A DNA stretch of 62,000 nt from Mesostigma viride (taxonomy: Eukaryota; Streptophyta; Mesostigmatophyceae; Mesostigmatales; Mesostigmataceae): assembly GCA_009746045.1 (NCBI GenBank), contig RPFO01000131.1, forward strand, positions 381,551 to 443,550, in the 5' to 3' direction. The notes beneath the pieces were generated by a model. That model had not been told where the DNA came from. It did no database searches and saw only the letters and a program-made list of their open reading frames with translations. Below are positions 1-9,202 of this stretch, piece after piece. Within the stretch, counting starts at the first letter, position 1. The number at the start of each line of letters is the position of its first letter. Both the position numbers and the translations under genes were made by a program.

Positions 1-109
1 GGGAAGGGCATCTTCTACCAGCAAATCCCTTGCCGCGTTGTGTCAGCACAGCGATCCCCCCTGCATCCAAACAAAGGCACACCGACTGATAACCAAGCAA
101 AGAGTATGC

Positions 110-206
110 AAATGTGTAGCCTTGTTCATTGAAATTATGGCTGGCTTACGCAAAGAGCGACTGTAAGATGACCTATACAGTGGGGCCGGAAACAGCTTGC
201 TTGATC
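110..206. repeat. Left arm of inverted repeat
   Basis: This stretch reads as the reverse complement of about 961-1053, with a handful of substitutions. A third, more diverged copy lies at about 34910-35010. The pair could be terminal inverted repeats of a roughly 950-bp non-autonomous element, but no clear target duplication is visible. Confidence 0.65.
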
Positions 207-960
207 AGGGCGTGTTTTTCGAGCTTCACTGGCCGGGAGTGTCTAGTGGTGAGAACCATTGCTGCGATCGCTTTCCCACCATTTACGAGGAAATACCCGC
301 AAATGAAAAACCACTGAAACGGTCTAGCTAGTCAGTCATTACATTAGCCACATGCCATCATGCATGTTTCCAAACGTCCAGGAACTGCACACGGTGCAAA
401 TGCCATTTGCAGTGCAAAAATCCAGAGGACACGACCTCATTGCTTCATATTTGTATGCAGAAGACTAAAAAAGTAACATGCATTAATGGCCCGCATGCAT
501 AAAGGGCCTGAATTCTGATGCGGGCCCAACGGCAGCACCGCCAAAGCAGATAAGGGCCCGCAGTCTGATGCGGGCCCCACGGCACCACCGCCATAGCAGA
601 GCTCGAAGGTCGTGGTGCGCGTGAAACGTACGTATGCCCTTTGTCGGTAGGTGCCGTTGGGGTCAAATTGGGTGCCGCCAAAATCGGGCCGACGCGTCAA
701 TAGACTGAGGCCGTCGATGAGAGCCATCATGCGGCTTGGGGAACTTCAGCTAAGTTAACTTAACGCAAACCACTGGTCGCCCGCGTCGGGAACCGGCCCA
801 ACGGCTCTCCCGCAACAGAAAATTACGCGGCATACTGCATAAGTCGTCGGATTGTTACATTTCGACGGTCAAGATTTCATGATGAGGTTTGCGTTCAATT
901 TGCCGCAGTTTGCCGCCCAGAGAAAGTAGTTGTTGGACTCGTTGCCCACGATGAAACACA
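207..960. other. Spacer between the inverted arms, no gene seen
   Basis: The interior between the two arms has only short overlapping reading frames, none with a recognisable domain. A local direct duplication is visible near 500-590, where a short segment containing GATGCGGGCCC occurs twice. No RNA gene or promoter is recognised. Confidence 0.4.
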
Positions 961-1053
961 ATCAAGCAAGCCGTTTCCGGCCCCACCGTGTAGGTCATGT
1001 AGTCGCTCTTCACGTCAGCCAGCCGTAATTTCAATGCACAAGGCTACACATTT
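961..1053. repeat. Right arm of inverted repeat
   Basis: Reverse complement of 110-206. Just downstream, 1055-1140 continues to match, inverted, the dispersed repeat at about 34814-34910. The repeated unit is therefore longer than the arm alone. At 1149-1173 the dispersed motif CCTGCGCTGGTTGTCTCC follows. Confidence 0.65.
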
Positions 1054-1510
1054 CCATCTCCATTCATATTCATAATCCTGCACGACTCGAAAACGCGGAC
1101 AAGATAACGGCAGGCTCGAGCTACCATGGTCCGGATTCTCCCGATTTCTGGCCTGCGCTGGTTGTCTCCTTGATATTGGCAACTCTCTCCGGTAAGAGAT
1201 TTTCCGCAGTTTGGCTGTTTCGAAACGTTAATTAAGTGAGATGCCTTCGGATCAGGAGACTCACACAGCCGCGAAATCATGCCAAAGGTCATATGTTCGA
1301 TCCCTTGCTGGTAGCTTCTGAGCTTTCTTATTTTCTGTGTTCCGCGGAATCTCAGATTTGGGCCGCTAGCGTTTTCACGTTTGTTGCTTTCTGATCCGAC
1401 GACAACGTTGTGCCTTGCTCGTGTGACATCTGGCGCATGGTGTGATTCATGTGTATGGTGCTGCCTTGCCACATGGGGCTGCTTTGCCATAAGAGTGAGT
1501 GTTGGGTTCT

Positions 1511-1850
1511 ACACATTTGCTGCATGGACCGTTAGGTGCTGGTGAGCTCTTCCTTGTAGAATGGTGATGTCTATGTCAAGGATCTGATGTCTTTTTTGTC
1601 TCTTGCACTGCTTTCATTTTAGGGGGAATTATAGGTGTCATTATTTTGGCATTTGAAGGTATAGATGTTTATCTGCAAGGGCCTGTTTTTTTTCCCCCGG
1701 CCTCTTGCATGCATGGATGTGTAGAATTGTATGTTGATGGAATTATGATTTGCCATACACATTTGCTGCATGGATTTTTAGGTGGTGCTGAGCTCAAGAT
1801 CCTTGTAGAACGCTTACATCTATGTCAAGGATCTGATTTCTTTTCCTCTT
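1511..1850. repeat. Direct repeat pair, about 85-95 bp each
   Basis: Segments 1511-1595 and 1754-1850 share an ordered series of blocks (ACACATTTGCTGCATGGA, GGTGCTG, GAGCTC, CCTTGTAGAA, CTATGTCAAGGATCTGAT) with small indels, about 243 bp apart. The stretch has no convincing coding content. It looks like an old tandem duplication of non-coding DNA. Confidence 0.6.
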
Positions 1851-1987
1851 GCGTATATTGTGTCGGTTTGCTTTATTTCTTGCAGGGACCACGAGAGTAA
1901 AATGCAAGCGGTTCCACTTTCAAGTCAGCATGTGACGCCCTGTCGACCGGCCCGCTTTGTTAGCTAGCTACCATATAGTATTTGATG

Positions 1988-2138
1988 ATAGGCATTGAAT
2001 GCGAAAGATGTCATAACGCCATAACAGACTGTGTTGAACAGGCATTGAATGCCGAAGATGTCATAACGCCATAACAGACTGTGTTGAAAAGGCATATTTG
2101 AATGCCGAAGATGTACATAACGCCATAACAGTGTTGAA
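1988..2138. repeat. Three tandem copies of a 50-bp repeat
   Basis: Three consecutive units start near 1988, 2040 and 2090, each containing GCATTGAATGC-like sequence followed by CATAACGCCATAACAG. The third unit has small insertions and a deletion. No coding capacity. Confidence 0.75.
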
Positions 2139-2295
2139 TAGTTGAATCAACGGGTTCTTGCAGCTGTAAACATTAAAATTATTCAAACATTTAATGAAAA
2201 AATCATTATTGTTCGTGCTGTTTTGAACAGCGGTTGTTACTGGCACTGCATGCATGTGTCTGCTGCCAGCATATTGCATTATGGGTGTGTTTTTC

Positions 2296-2620
2296 AGCGC
2301 TGTGTTTTCTCACTTTTCTCACTTTTCTCACGTCCTGTTTTTCTCACTTTTCTCACGTCCTGATTTTCTCACTTTTCTCACGTTTCACACCTCCCGTTTT
2401 TCTCACTTATCTCATGTCCTGTTTTTTGAGATTTTTCTCACGTTTTTCCCCTTTTTTCACCTTTTTGGGGCAATCTCACCCGGGTGAGAAACGTGTTTTC
2501 TCACCCATTCTCACCCCATTCTCACCCTTTTTTCTCACCTTTCTCACCCATTCTCACCCATTTCTCACCCTTTTTCTCACCTTTCTCACCCTTTTTCTCA
2601 CAATTTCTCACCCATTCTCA
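2296..2620. repeat. Degenerate TTTCTCAC simple repeat
   Basis: The plus strand is an irregular run of TTTCTCAC, TTCTCACG and CTCACCC words, strongly strand-asymmetric in pyrimidines. Reading frames across it (Ser/Phe/Thr/His rich) are products of the repeat. It adjoins the 3' side of the PHD-finger ORF on the minus strand and could be its 3' untranslated part. Confidence 0.7.
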
Positions 2621-3301
2621 AAGCCGAGTTCCTAGTGGAGGGCGGCCACGAGGTGAACGCGTGGGCCCGGGGGCCGCCGTCCCACGCGGCAAGGACGGGG
2701 GTGGCGGCTGGGTGGCCAACCGCGGCCGGGGGAAGGGAGGCCAGAGCGTCGGGGAGCGAGGGGCCGGGGGCGGGCGCCGGGGTCGCCAGGCCCGCCGGGG
2801 GGTCGGCCGGGCCCAGCCCAGGCGACAGCGCCGCGCCCCCGTCGGCGGGGCCAGGCGACGGGTGGGGCCCCGGGGCCGAGGGCGCCAGGGCCCGAGCAAC
2901 GGCGGCCCCATCGGGCAGGCCACGGCCCGCCCCGAGGGCCTCGGCAGGGGGGCACACGGGGCAGGGGGCCGGAGCACCCAGCGGGGAGGGCAGCCCGGGG
3001 GCCCGCGGGGGGGACAGCGCGGGCACGTCCAGGAGCCCGGCGGGACCCGGTAGAGCCGGGGAGTAAGACACTGCAAGTGCCACCCGGAATTGCAAGCATC
3101 ACAAACTAACATGTGGTGCCCGCGGTGCCCGCTCCGGCAGACCTCGCAGACCAAGGAGGGGGAGACCGGGGCGCCCGAGCCCCCCGCAGCCGGGTCGCCC
3201 ACCTCCGCAAGAAGGGCCGCAAGCCGAGAGGACCGCCGAGGCGCCAACCAGGGAGCGGGGGAGCCGTTGGGTGAAGGGGGTCGTGGGTCGTCCATGAACA
3301 A
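2618..3301 (-). CDS. PHD-finger ORF, proline-rich
   Basis: A 227-aa open frame contains a complete C4-H-C3 PHD zinc finger: Cys52, Cys55, Cys67, Cys70, His75, Cys78, Cys93 and Cys96, with the usual Trp two residues before the seventh ligand. PHD fingers bind histone H3 tails or act as protein-binding modules. After residue 100 the sequence is low-complexity Pro/Arg/Gly in very GC-rich DNA, and a second minus frame is equally open there, so the true 3' end, an intron or a frameshift cannot be fixed. It lies between a simple repeat and a satellite array. Since PHD fingers also occur in transposon-encoded proteins, it may belong to an element rather than to a host chromatin gene. No promoter or splice sites could be assigned. 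Confidence 0.5.
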   Translation of the reverse strand: MFMDDPRPPSPNGSPAPWLAPRRSSRLAALLAEVGDPAAGGSGAPVSPSLVCEVCRSGHRGHHMLVCDACNSGWHLQCLTPRLYRVPPGSWTCPRCPPRGPPGCPPRWVLRPPAPCAPLPRPSGRAVACPMGPPLLGPWRPRPRGPTRRLAPPTGARRCRLGWARPTPRRAWRPRRPPPAPRSPTLWPPFPRPRLATQPPPPSLPRGTAAPGPTRSPRGRPPLGTRL

Positions 3302-3409
3302 TCAGGGCAGGCGTGGCAGCCACCGAGGGGGGGGGGCGGGGGGTGTGGGGGGCGGAGCCCCCCACGCGGGGGTTTGGGGGGCGGCAGCCCCCAACGCGCT
3401 GCGGTCGCG
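3302..3409. other. G-rich junction before the satellite
   Basis: Long G runs with inverted C runs (GGGGGG...CCCCCC, twice) lie between the PHD ORF and the first satellite unit. It could form strong secondary structure or be the edge of a mobile element. No gene. Confidence 0.4.
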
Positions 3410-5670
3410 GTACCGCCTGCCGTCCGGCACTTTGAAGCCCGCCGGTGCTATAATTCCTATCGTCCACGCATGTTTTCCCCTGCCTCAAACCGCACGTTGC
3501 ATTTAAATCTGGAGCCCAAAATTCACTGAAAACGTGTGCCAGCCGGTAGCAAACTGGGCCAAGCTGCCACGGAGTGGTGGTACCGCCTGCCGTCCGGCAC
3601 TTTGAAGCCCGCCGGTGCTATAATTCCTATCGTCCACGCATGTTTTCCCCTGCCTCAAACCGCACGTTGCATTTAAATCTGGAGCCCAAAATTCACTGAA
3701 AACGTGTGCCAGCCGGTAGCAAACTGGGCCAAGCTGCCACGGAGTGGTGGTACCGCCTGCCCGTCCGGCACTTTGAAGCCCGCCGGTGCTATAATTCCTA
3801 TCGTCCACGCATGTTTTCCCCTGCCTCAAACCGCACGTTGCATTTAAATCTGGAGCCCAAAATTCACTGAAAACGTGTGCCAGCCGGTAGCAAACTGGGC
3901 CAAGCTGCCACGGAGTGGTGGTACCGCCTGCCGTCCGGCACTTTGAAGCCCGCCGGTGCTATAATTCCTATCGTCCACGCATGTTTTCCCCTGCCTCAAA
4001 CCGCACGTTGCATTTAAATCTGGAGCCCAAAATTCACTGAAAACGTGTGCCAGCCGGTAGCAAACTGGGCCAAGCTGCCACGGAGTGGTGGTACCGCCTG
4101 CCGTCCGGCACTTTGAAGCCCGCCGGTGCTATAATTCCTATCGTCCACGCATGTTTTCCCCTGCCTCAAACCGCACGTTGCATTTAAATCTGGAGCCCAA
4201 AATTCACTGAAAACGTGTGCCAGCCGGTAGCAAACTGGGCCAAGCTGCCACGGAGTGGTGGTACCGCCTGCCGTCCGGCACTTTGAAGCCCGCCGGTGCT
4301 ATAATTCCTATCGTCCACGCATGTTTTCCCCTGCCTCAAACCGCACGTTGCATTTAAATCTGGAGCCCAAAATTCACTGAAAACGTGTGCCAGCCGGTAG
4401 CAAACTGGGCCAAGCTGCCACGGAGTGGTGGTACCGCCTGCCGTCCGGCACTTTGAAGCCCGCCGGTGCTATAATTCCTATCGTCCACGCATGTTTTCCC
4501 CTGCCTCAAACCGCACGTTGCATTTAAATCTGGAGCCCAAAATTCACTGAAAACGTGTGCCAGCCGGTAGCAAACTGGGCCAAGCTGCCACGGAGTGGTG
4601 GTACCGCCTGCCGTCCGGCACTTTGAAGCCCGCCGGTGCTATAATTCCTATCGTCCACGCATGTTTTCCCCTGCCTCAAACCGCACGTTGCATTTAAATC
4701 TGGAGCCCAAAATTCACTGAAAACGTGTGCCAGCCGGTAGCAAACTGGGCCAAGCTGCCACGGAGTGGTGGTACCGCCTGCATGCCGTCCGGCACTTTGA
4801 AGCCCGCCGGTGCTATAATTCCTATCGTCCACGCATGTTTTCCCCTGCCTCAAACCGCACGTTGCATTTAAATCTGGAGCCCAAAATTCACTGAAAACGT
4901 GTGCCAGCCGGTAGCAAACTGGGCCAAGCTGCCACGGAGTGGTGGTACCGCCTGCCGTCCGGCACTTTGAAGCCCGCCGGTGCTATAATTCCTATCGTCC
5001 ACGCATGTTTTCCCCTGCCTCAAACCGCACGTTGCATTTAAATCTGGAGCCCAAAATTCACTGAAAACGTGTGCCAGCCGGTAGCAAACTGGGCCAAGCT
5101 GCCACGGAGTGGTGGTACCGCCTGCCGTCCGGCACTTTGAAGCCCGCCGGTGCTATAATTCCTATCGTCCACGCATGTTTTCCCCTGCCTCAAACCGCAC
5201 GTTGCATTTAAATCTGGAGCCCAAAATTCACTGAAAACGTGTGCCAGCCGGTAGCAAACTGGGCCAAGCTGCCACGGAGTGGTGGTACCGCCTGCCGTCC
5301 GGCACTTTGAAGCCCGCCGGTGCTATAATTCCTATCGTCCACGCATGTTTTCCCCTGCCTCAAACCGCACGTTGCATTTAAATCTGGAGCCCAAAATTCA
5401 CTGAAAACGTGTGCCAGCCGGTAGCAAACTGGGCCAAGCTGCCACGGAGTGGTGGTACCGCCTGCATGCCGTCCGGCACTTTGAAGCCCGCCGGTGCTAT
5501 AATTCCTATCGTCCACGCATGTTTTCCCCTGCCTCAAACCGCACGTTGCATTTAAATCTGGAGCCCAAAATTCACTGAAAACGTGTGCCAGCCGGTAGCA
5601 AACTGGGCCAAGCTGCCACGGAGTGGTGGTACCGCCTGCCGTCCGGCACTTTGAAGCCCGCCGGTGCTAT
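3410..5670. repeat. 170-bp satellite array, 13 units plus a partial
   Basis: Units start at 3410, 3580, 3750, 3921, 4091, 4261, 4431, 4601, 4771, 4945, 5115, 5285, 5455 and 5629 (partial), each beginning GTACCGCCTGCCGTCCGG. They are nearly identical. The 3750 unit has one extra C. The 4771 and 5455 units each have the same 4-bp CATG insertion and are 684 bp apart, that is, four units, which hints at a higher-order repeat. The unit length is not a multiple of three, so the repeated minus-strand reading frames are not real proteins. The last unit is broken by a truncated retrotransposon at about 5671. Confidence 0.95.
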
Positions 5671-5676
5671 ATATAA

Positions 5677-5879
5677 CCACATCATGCTCCGCCGTACGCG
5701 GGCTGATTTTGCGGTGCAGCAGGGCTATTAGGTTCCTCCCGTTAGGCGTTTCCATTGGTCTTATCGTACTTCGTAGTATAGAGCTTTGACATGGCTCTGT
5801 ATATAGGTTTATAGCTGGGCGTTTGCTTTGGTTTGAGTGATTTCACTCTGCTGTAAGTAATTATATTTTTAATATATAA
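5677..5879 (+). mobile_element. REL-type non-LTR element, 3' fragment (family A, copy 0)
   Basis: It matches the last about 200 bp of the longest family A copy (27912-28107): the end of the endonuclease ORF, the stop and the 3' UTR, ending in the family's TTTTTAATATATA tail. It is severely 5'-truncated, as target-primed reverse transcription often leaves. Relative to the other copies it has a 7-bp addition near 5770-5777. Its tail abuts the outer inverted repeat of the virus. Confidence 0.85.
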
Positions 5880-5975
5880 CCACTCATTGAGTGATAGGGC
5901 CGTGTGGGGTACCGGGGAGCCATTCTTGAGTGATGATGATTTAGTGATAAATTGAGTGATAAAATATTGGATTTC
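5880..5975. repeat. PLV outer terminal inverted repeat, left
   Basis: Exact reverse complement of 26223-26318 over 96 bp. It begins CCACTCATTGAGTGATAGG; CACTCATTGAGTG is itself nearly palindromic, and GAGTGAT recurs several times. A diverged continuation (5976-6131) still aligns to the inverted right side at 25034-25185. Confidence 0.93.
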
Positions 5976-6131
5976 GTTTTTTTCTACTGACGCACGTCAC
6001 GTGGCAGCCGTGACTTCCCGACCCCTGCCAACCCCGGCTCAGGGGTCGCGGGGCTTTAGGATGTCATAGAAATGCTGGCGCCTGTCACCGGTCACCCACA
6101 AAAACCACACCTGCATCAACATGTGAGACAG
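5976..6131. repeat. Diverged middle section of the left PLV terminal repeat
   Basis: Short blocks (CTACTGACGC, GACCCCTGCC..CTCAGGGGTC, ATGTCATAGAAATGCTGGC) align in order with the reverse complement of 25034-25185. The left arm is thus one continuous repeat of about 370 bp in which only the ends are well conserved. No gene. Confidence 0.6.
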
Positions 6132-6252
6132 GGTTCTCATATGGGGGAAAATTGGCCAGATAATTTGATATTAGTACTATACTTTCTCTGGCCAATTTTC
6201 CCCCCTCCCTCATAACCCCTCAACAAACAAGCAAACAACGCCACACACCAAC
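6132..6252. repeat. PLV inner terminal inverted repeat with hairpin, left
   Basis: Pairs with 24913-25033. Within it an 18-bp inverted repeat (GGGGGAAAATTGGCCAGA at 6143-6160, its complement at 6187-6204) encloses a 26-nt AT-rich loop, so the single strand can fold into a hairpin. It ends with the shared CACACACCAAC block. Confidence 0.93.
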
Positions 6253-6294
6253 CGCATGACTGTATTCGGAGGATGGCTTTGTTGTCACTCGCCT

Positions 6295-6663
6295 CTATGG
6301 GAGCTGCAAACGCTCCTTCACCTGATCAAACGTGGATGAGGAAATGGATTGTCTGCCAGTGACACAGCCGGCCATTATGGATATGACGACCAAATCCTCG
6401 CACGCCTTTATAATCTCGTCAAGAGTCGCGTCGTCTCCAAGGGCGCACAGAGCAGCCGACGAGAAGATGCGCGGGTCGTCTAGCTGATCTAATTCTACCT
6501 GGTAGTTGTCCTCGTATGGATCGGGCTTTCCGGCGACAACGCAGGAAACTCGCGCCACTTCTGCAGCGTTGACAGATCGTCGCGTGCCGTTCTGGATGTA
6601 CCCGCCGCTGCTCGGCTTGCAGGCCTCGATGCAGTTCAGAATGTCATTCATGGTTATGAACAT
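6295..6663 (-). CDS. PLV hypothetical protein, 122 aa
   Basis: Unrecognised small acidic protein, the last gene of the leftward virion block and nearest the left terminus. It has no signal peptide or clear membrane segment; four cysteines are spread along the chain. Two ATGs four codons apart (residues 1 and 5) could serve as the start. It follows the 165-aa gene by about 90 bp of AT-rich DNA, a typical spacing for independent viral promoters. Because it sits in the capsid block it may be a minor virion component, but that is inferred only from position. Confidence 0.6.
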   Translation of the reverse strand: MFITMNDILNCIEACKPSSGGYIQNGTRRSVNAAEVARVSCVVAGKPDPYEDNYQVELDQLDDPRIFSSAALCALGDDATLDEIIKACEDLVVISIMAGCVTGRQSISSSTFDQVKERLQLP

Positions 6664-6756
6664 GTTGGAATGTGTATAAATTCATGCAAGAAATTATATT
6701 AACCAATTACAATAACAAATGCCAATTACAATGTGTCAATACGCGATGAATTCTAT

Positions 6757-7254
6757 CTATTTGTGATGACACTTGCACGAATCAAACCCGCGAACCTTCT
6801 CGAATCGAAGGACGACAAGAAAGCTGTCCGCGGCATTAGGCGACTCGTAGTCAGCGTCGCCCGCGCTGCGGTCCAAATGAACCATCCGCATCGTCAAACG
6901 CCCTCCGTTTCGGAACAGGTATGGGTTCTCGAGATTGAAATAGCTGTGATCGTTTATCATGTTGTAGGACGTCGCCTCGGTGCCGTAGCATTCGTCAGAC
7001 ACTAACGCCACCTCGTCGTTTACGTTGTGCGACCCACCCGTAAAATCCGGCGAAACTATTCCGATAGTCTTGTAATTGCTCGCGCCCTCGATATTGGCCA
7101 GATAAGCCGCGTGTGCTCCTCCACGCCAGGTCTCGTCGATTACAGGAGCCCTAGCGTCTGGCTTTACGACAAACACGGCCCGCATGGTCGTTTCGTCGAA
7201 CTCTTGCGCCTTCCCGGAGTCTAAGATTACTTGGTAGAAATACGGGTAGTCCAT
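6757..7254 (-). CDS. PLV hypothetical protein, 165 aa, beta-rich
   Basis: Open from an ATG with no interruption. The sequence alternates hydrophobic strands with Gly/Asn/Asp turns, most clearly from residue 95 to 150, which would suit a small jelly-roll or decoration protein. I do not recognise a family. The C-terminus ends in a Cys- and His-containing tail. It lies about 40 bp downstream of the Ig/LamG gene in the same direction, which suggests a virion role. This is weakly supported, and a structure prediction would decide. Confidence 0.6.
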   Translation of the reverse strand: MDYPYFYQVILDSGKAQEFDETTMRAVFVVKPDARAPVIDETWRGGAHAAYLANIEGASNYKTIGIVSPDFTGGSHNVNDEVALVSDECYGTEATSYNMINDHSYFNLENPYLFRNGGRLTMRMVHLDRSAGDADYESPNAADSFLVVLRFEKVRGFDSCKCHHK

Positions 7255-7296
7255 GGCTTCGATACACTTACGGGAGATATTAGTTTACTGGGCGAT

Positions 7297-8976
7297 CTAC
7301 GCTGGGATGGCGGCAGGCGTGCCCCATTTATGCACTAGGTAACCTCGGATCGCCTCGAGCTCGGCCGCGGTCTTGGCGGTGCTGTAGATCAGGATCTCGC
7401 CGGTCCATCCGTCCCAGTTACGAGTGCTCCAATCTATATCTGCGCCCACACAGATCCTTCCGGGATTCTGTACCGCAGTACCGGTGTACGCCCCACCATC
7501 TCTACCATCAAATCTGGTAATGGACGTTTTTGGCGTGCTTCCTAGGTCGCACGACAGCGCCAGCACGTGCGCCCGGCCGTCGTAAAACTCTGCATTCGTG
7601 CAGATCAGTTGAGTGGCTCCGTCTGTACCCAAAAGCGCATAAAACTTGGAATTGTCGCAGTTGTTGCAGATGCCCAGTCCGTAATTACTTTGAGCACCGA
7701 CAACGAGGCCTTTCGTGGAAACTCCCGATTGTTGAGGGTAAACACTCGGGGTGTTTGATTTTGCGACGACGATCAAGGTGTTTTGCGGACGACCCCAGAA
7801 AAACCCGTCGCTCTGGAGCCCGTTACGCAAACTGTAACTGAATTGAAGAGACCGCTTAGAGTTTAAGCTAGTGTTGTCGATGGTCGGCGCATTGGTGGTG
7901 AAGCACAGTAAGTGCTGGGTCCCCTTCTTGTCTTTCATGCCCCTTACTGAAGTCGTGGCGAGCGTGGTAAAATTGGTGTCGCTGTACAGCGTCGACGAGT
8001 CAGTGGGATCGTACCACGCGTACAGGGCCGAGTCGGTGGCGGGGTTGTATGGCGTAAACGTGAACGATAGCGAGTTCGAAGCCGAGTTGCCGGTCCCAAA
8101 CACCGCGTCTGTCGCAGCCCCTGCGCCAACGCTGAAGGATGTGGCAGAATTGGCCGTCGTCGCCGTCACGTTGAACGTGTACGACGCCCCACTGCCAACC
8201 AAATCGGAAGCGGTTCCGTTCGTCACTGCGATGTCTCACAACGCGAAACCGGTCACCGCTCGACTGAAAGTCGCTGTCACAGATATGACACTAGATGTAG
8301 TAGTTGTTCCGGCCGACGTTGACAGCGTGACGGTGGGCTGAGGGGCATAAGTGAATGACAGCGTATTGGAAGCCGCGTTGGCGGTTCCTGTCGAGGCGTC
8401 AGCGACAGATCCAGCGCCCACATTGACACTCGTGACGGCGTACGCGGTCGTTGGAGTCACCTGGAAGGCGTACGACGCCCCGCTGCCGGTAAGGTTGGCG
8501 GCTGTCCCGTTGGTCACGGTGATGTCGCCCAACGCGAACCCCGTGACCGACCTGCTGAACGTGACGGCAACATCCACGGGTGTCGAGGATGGCGTGGAGC
8601 CCGCGGTCGTCGCGAGAGTCGCCGTTAGAGGCGGCGAATACATGAATACTAGCGGAGTTGCGGCTCTGTTCTTGGCCCTCTTCGCGTTTACCACCGCCCC
8701 TGCTCCGACGCCTACTGTGGTCGGCGAATATGCGGTCGTTGGCGTCACTTGGAAGGTGTACGACGCCCCGCTGCCGGTCAGGTTGGCGATGGCCCCGTTG
8801 ACAATGATAATATCGTCCAAGGCGAACCCCGTGACCGGCTGGCTGAACGTCGCTGTAACTGTAATTGGAGACGTGCTAGGATATGTTCCGGTTGTAGTCG
8901 TTAATGTTATGGAAGGCGCGACAACGCGCTTCTTTTTATTAATCAAAGCAGGACAGACACCGTAATCAAAAGACAT
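7297..8976 (-). pseudogene. PLV surface protein: bacterial-type Ig repeats plus LamG-like domain, with an in-frame stop
   Basis: One frame of 560 codons holds an N-terminal stretch of at least four about 85-residue repeats with the pattern VTxTFSxxVTGFALxDIxVxNG...LTGSGASYxFxVTPTT, typical of bacterial Ig-like (Big_12-type) domains. It is followed by an about 220-residue concanavalin A/LamG-like domain ending in the hallmark GWxGEIxIY..AxLxxIxxYLxxKWG. Such proteins usually form fibres or bind glycans on the outside of particles. At 8236-8238 the glycine codon conserved between the FAL and D-I residues of the repeats (GGC in the repeat at about 8523-8535) is TGA, splitting the gene into an Ig part (8239-8976) and an Ig/LamG part (7297-8235) in the same frame. 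Sequencing error or readthrough are alternatives. Confidence 0.85.
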
Positions 8977-9001
8977 GCTGCTGACATACTACATAATGAC
9001 A

Positions 9002-9172
9002 CTATTTTTTAGAACCTGGCAAAGGATACTGAAACTTGGGCTCCATCAACAGCCCTTTCCTGGCTGGCAACCCAATCGCCGTGCCTTTATCGGTCATCGC
9101 AGGAGTATCAAAAATCAAGGTGACTCTACTAAACGGATTCGCCGTGTATCGCGGATCCTTAAGGTAGTCCAT
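9002..9172 (-). CDS. PLV small ORF, 56 aa
   Basis: A compact ATG-initiated frame between the end of the capsid gene (9203) and the start of the surface protein (8976), same direction. It is polar with several Pro, Lys and Phe and has no membrane segment. Its tight fit between two virion genes, with about 25-30 bp on either side, supports it as a real small virion or accessory gene. No homologue is recognised. Confidence 0.45.
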   Translation of the reverse strand: MDYLKDPRYTANPFSRVTLIFDTPAMTDKGTAIGLPARKGLLMEPKFQYPLPGSKK

Positions 9173-9202
9173 CGAGCGCTATATGGTAACGATCAGAGAA
9201 TT

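Noticed and set aside
3410-5670. CRISPR array or a tandem protein-coding repeat
   Set aside because: There are no spacers, the repeat is 170 bp and contiguous, and its length is not a multiple of three.
8351-8965. 204-codon plus-strand ORF opposite the Ig-repeat gene
   Set aside because: It is the antisense of a repetitive gene; the Ig/LamG motifs are on the minus strand.
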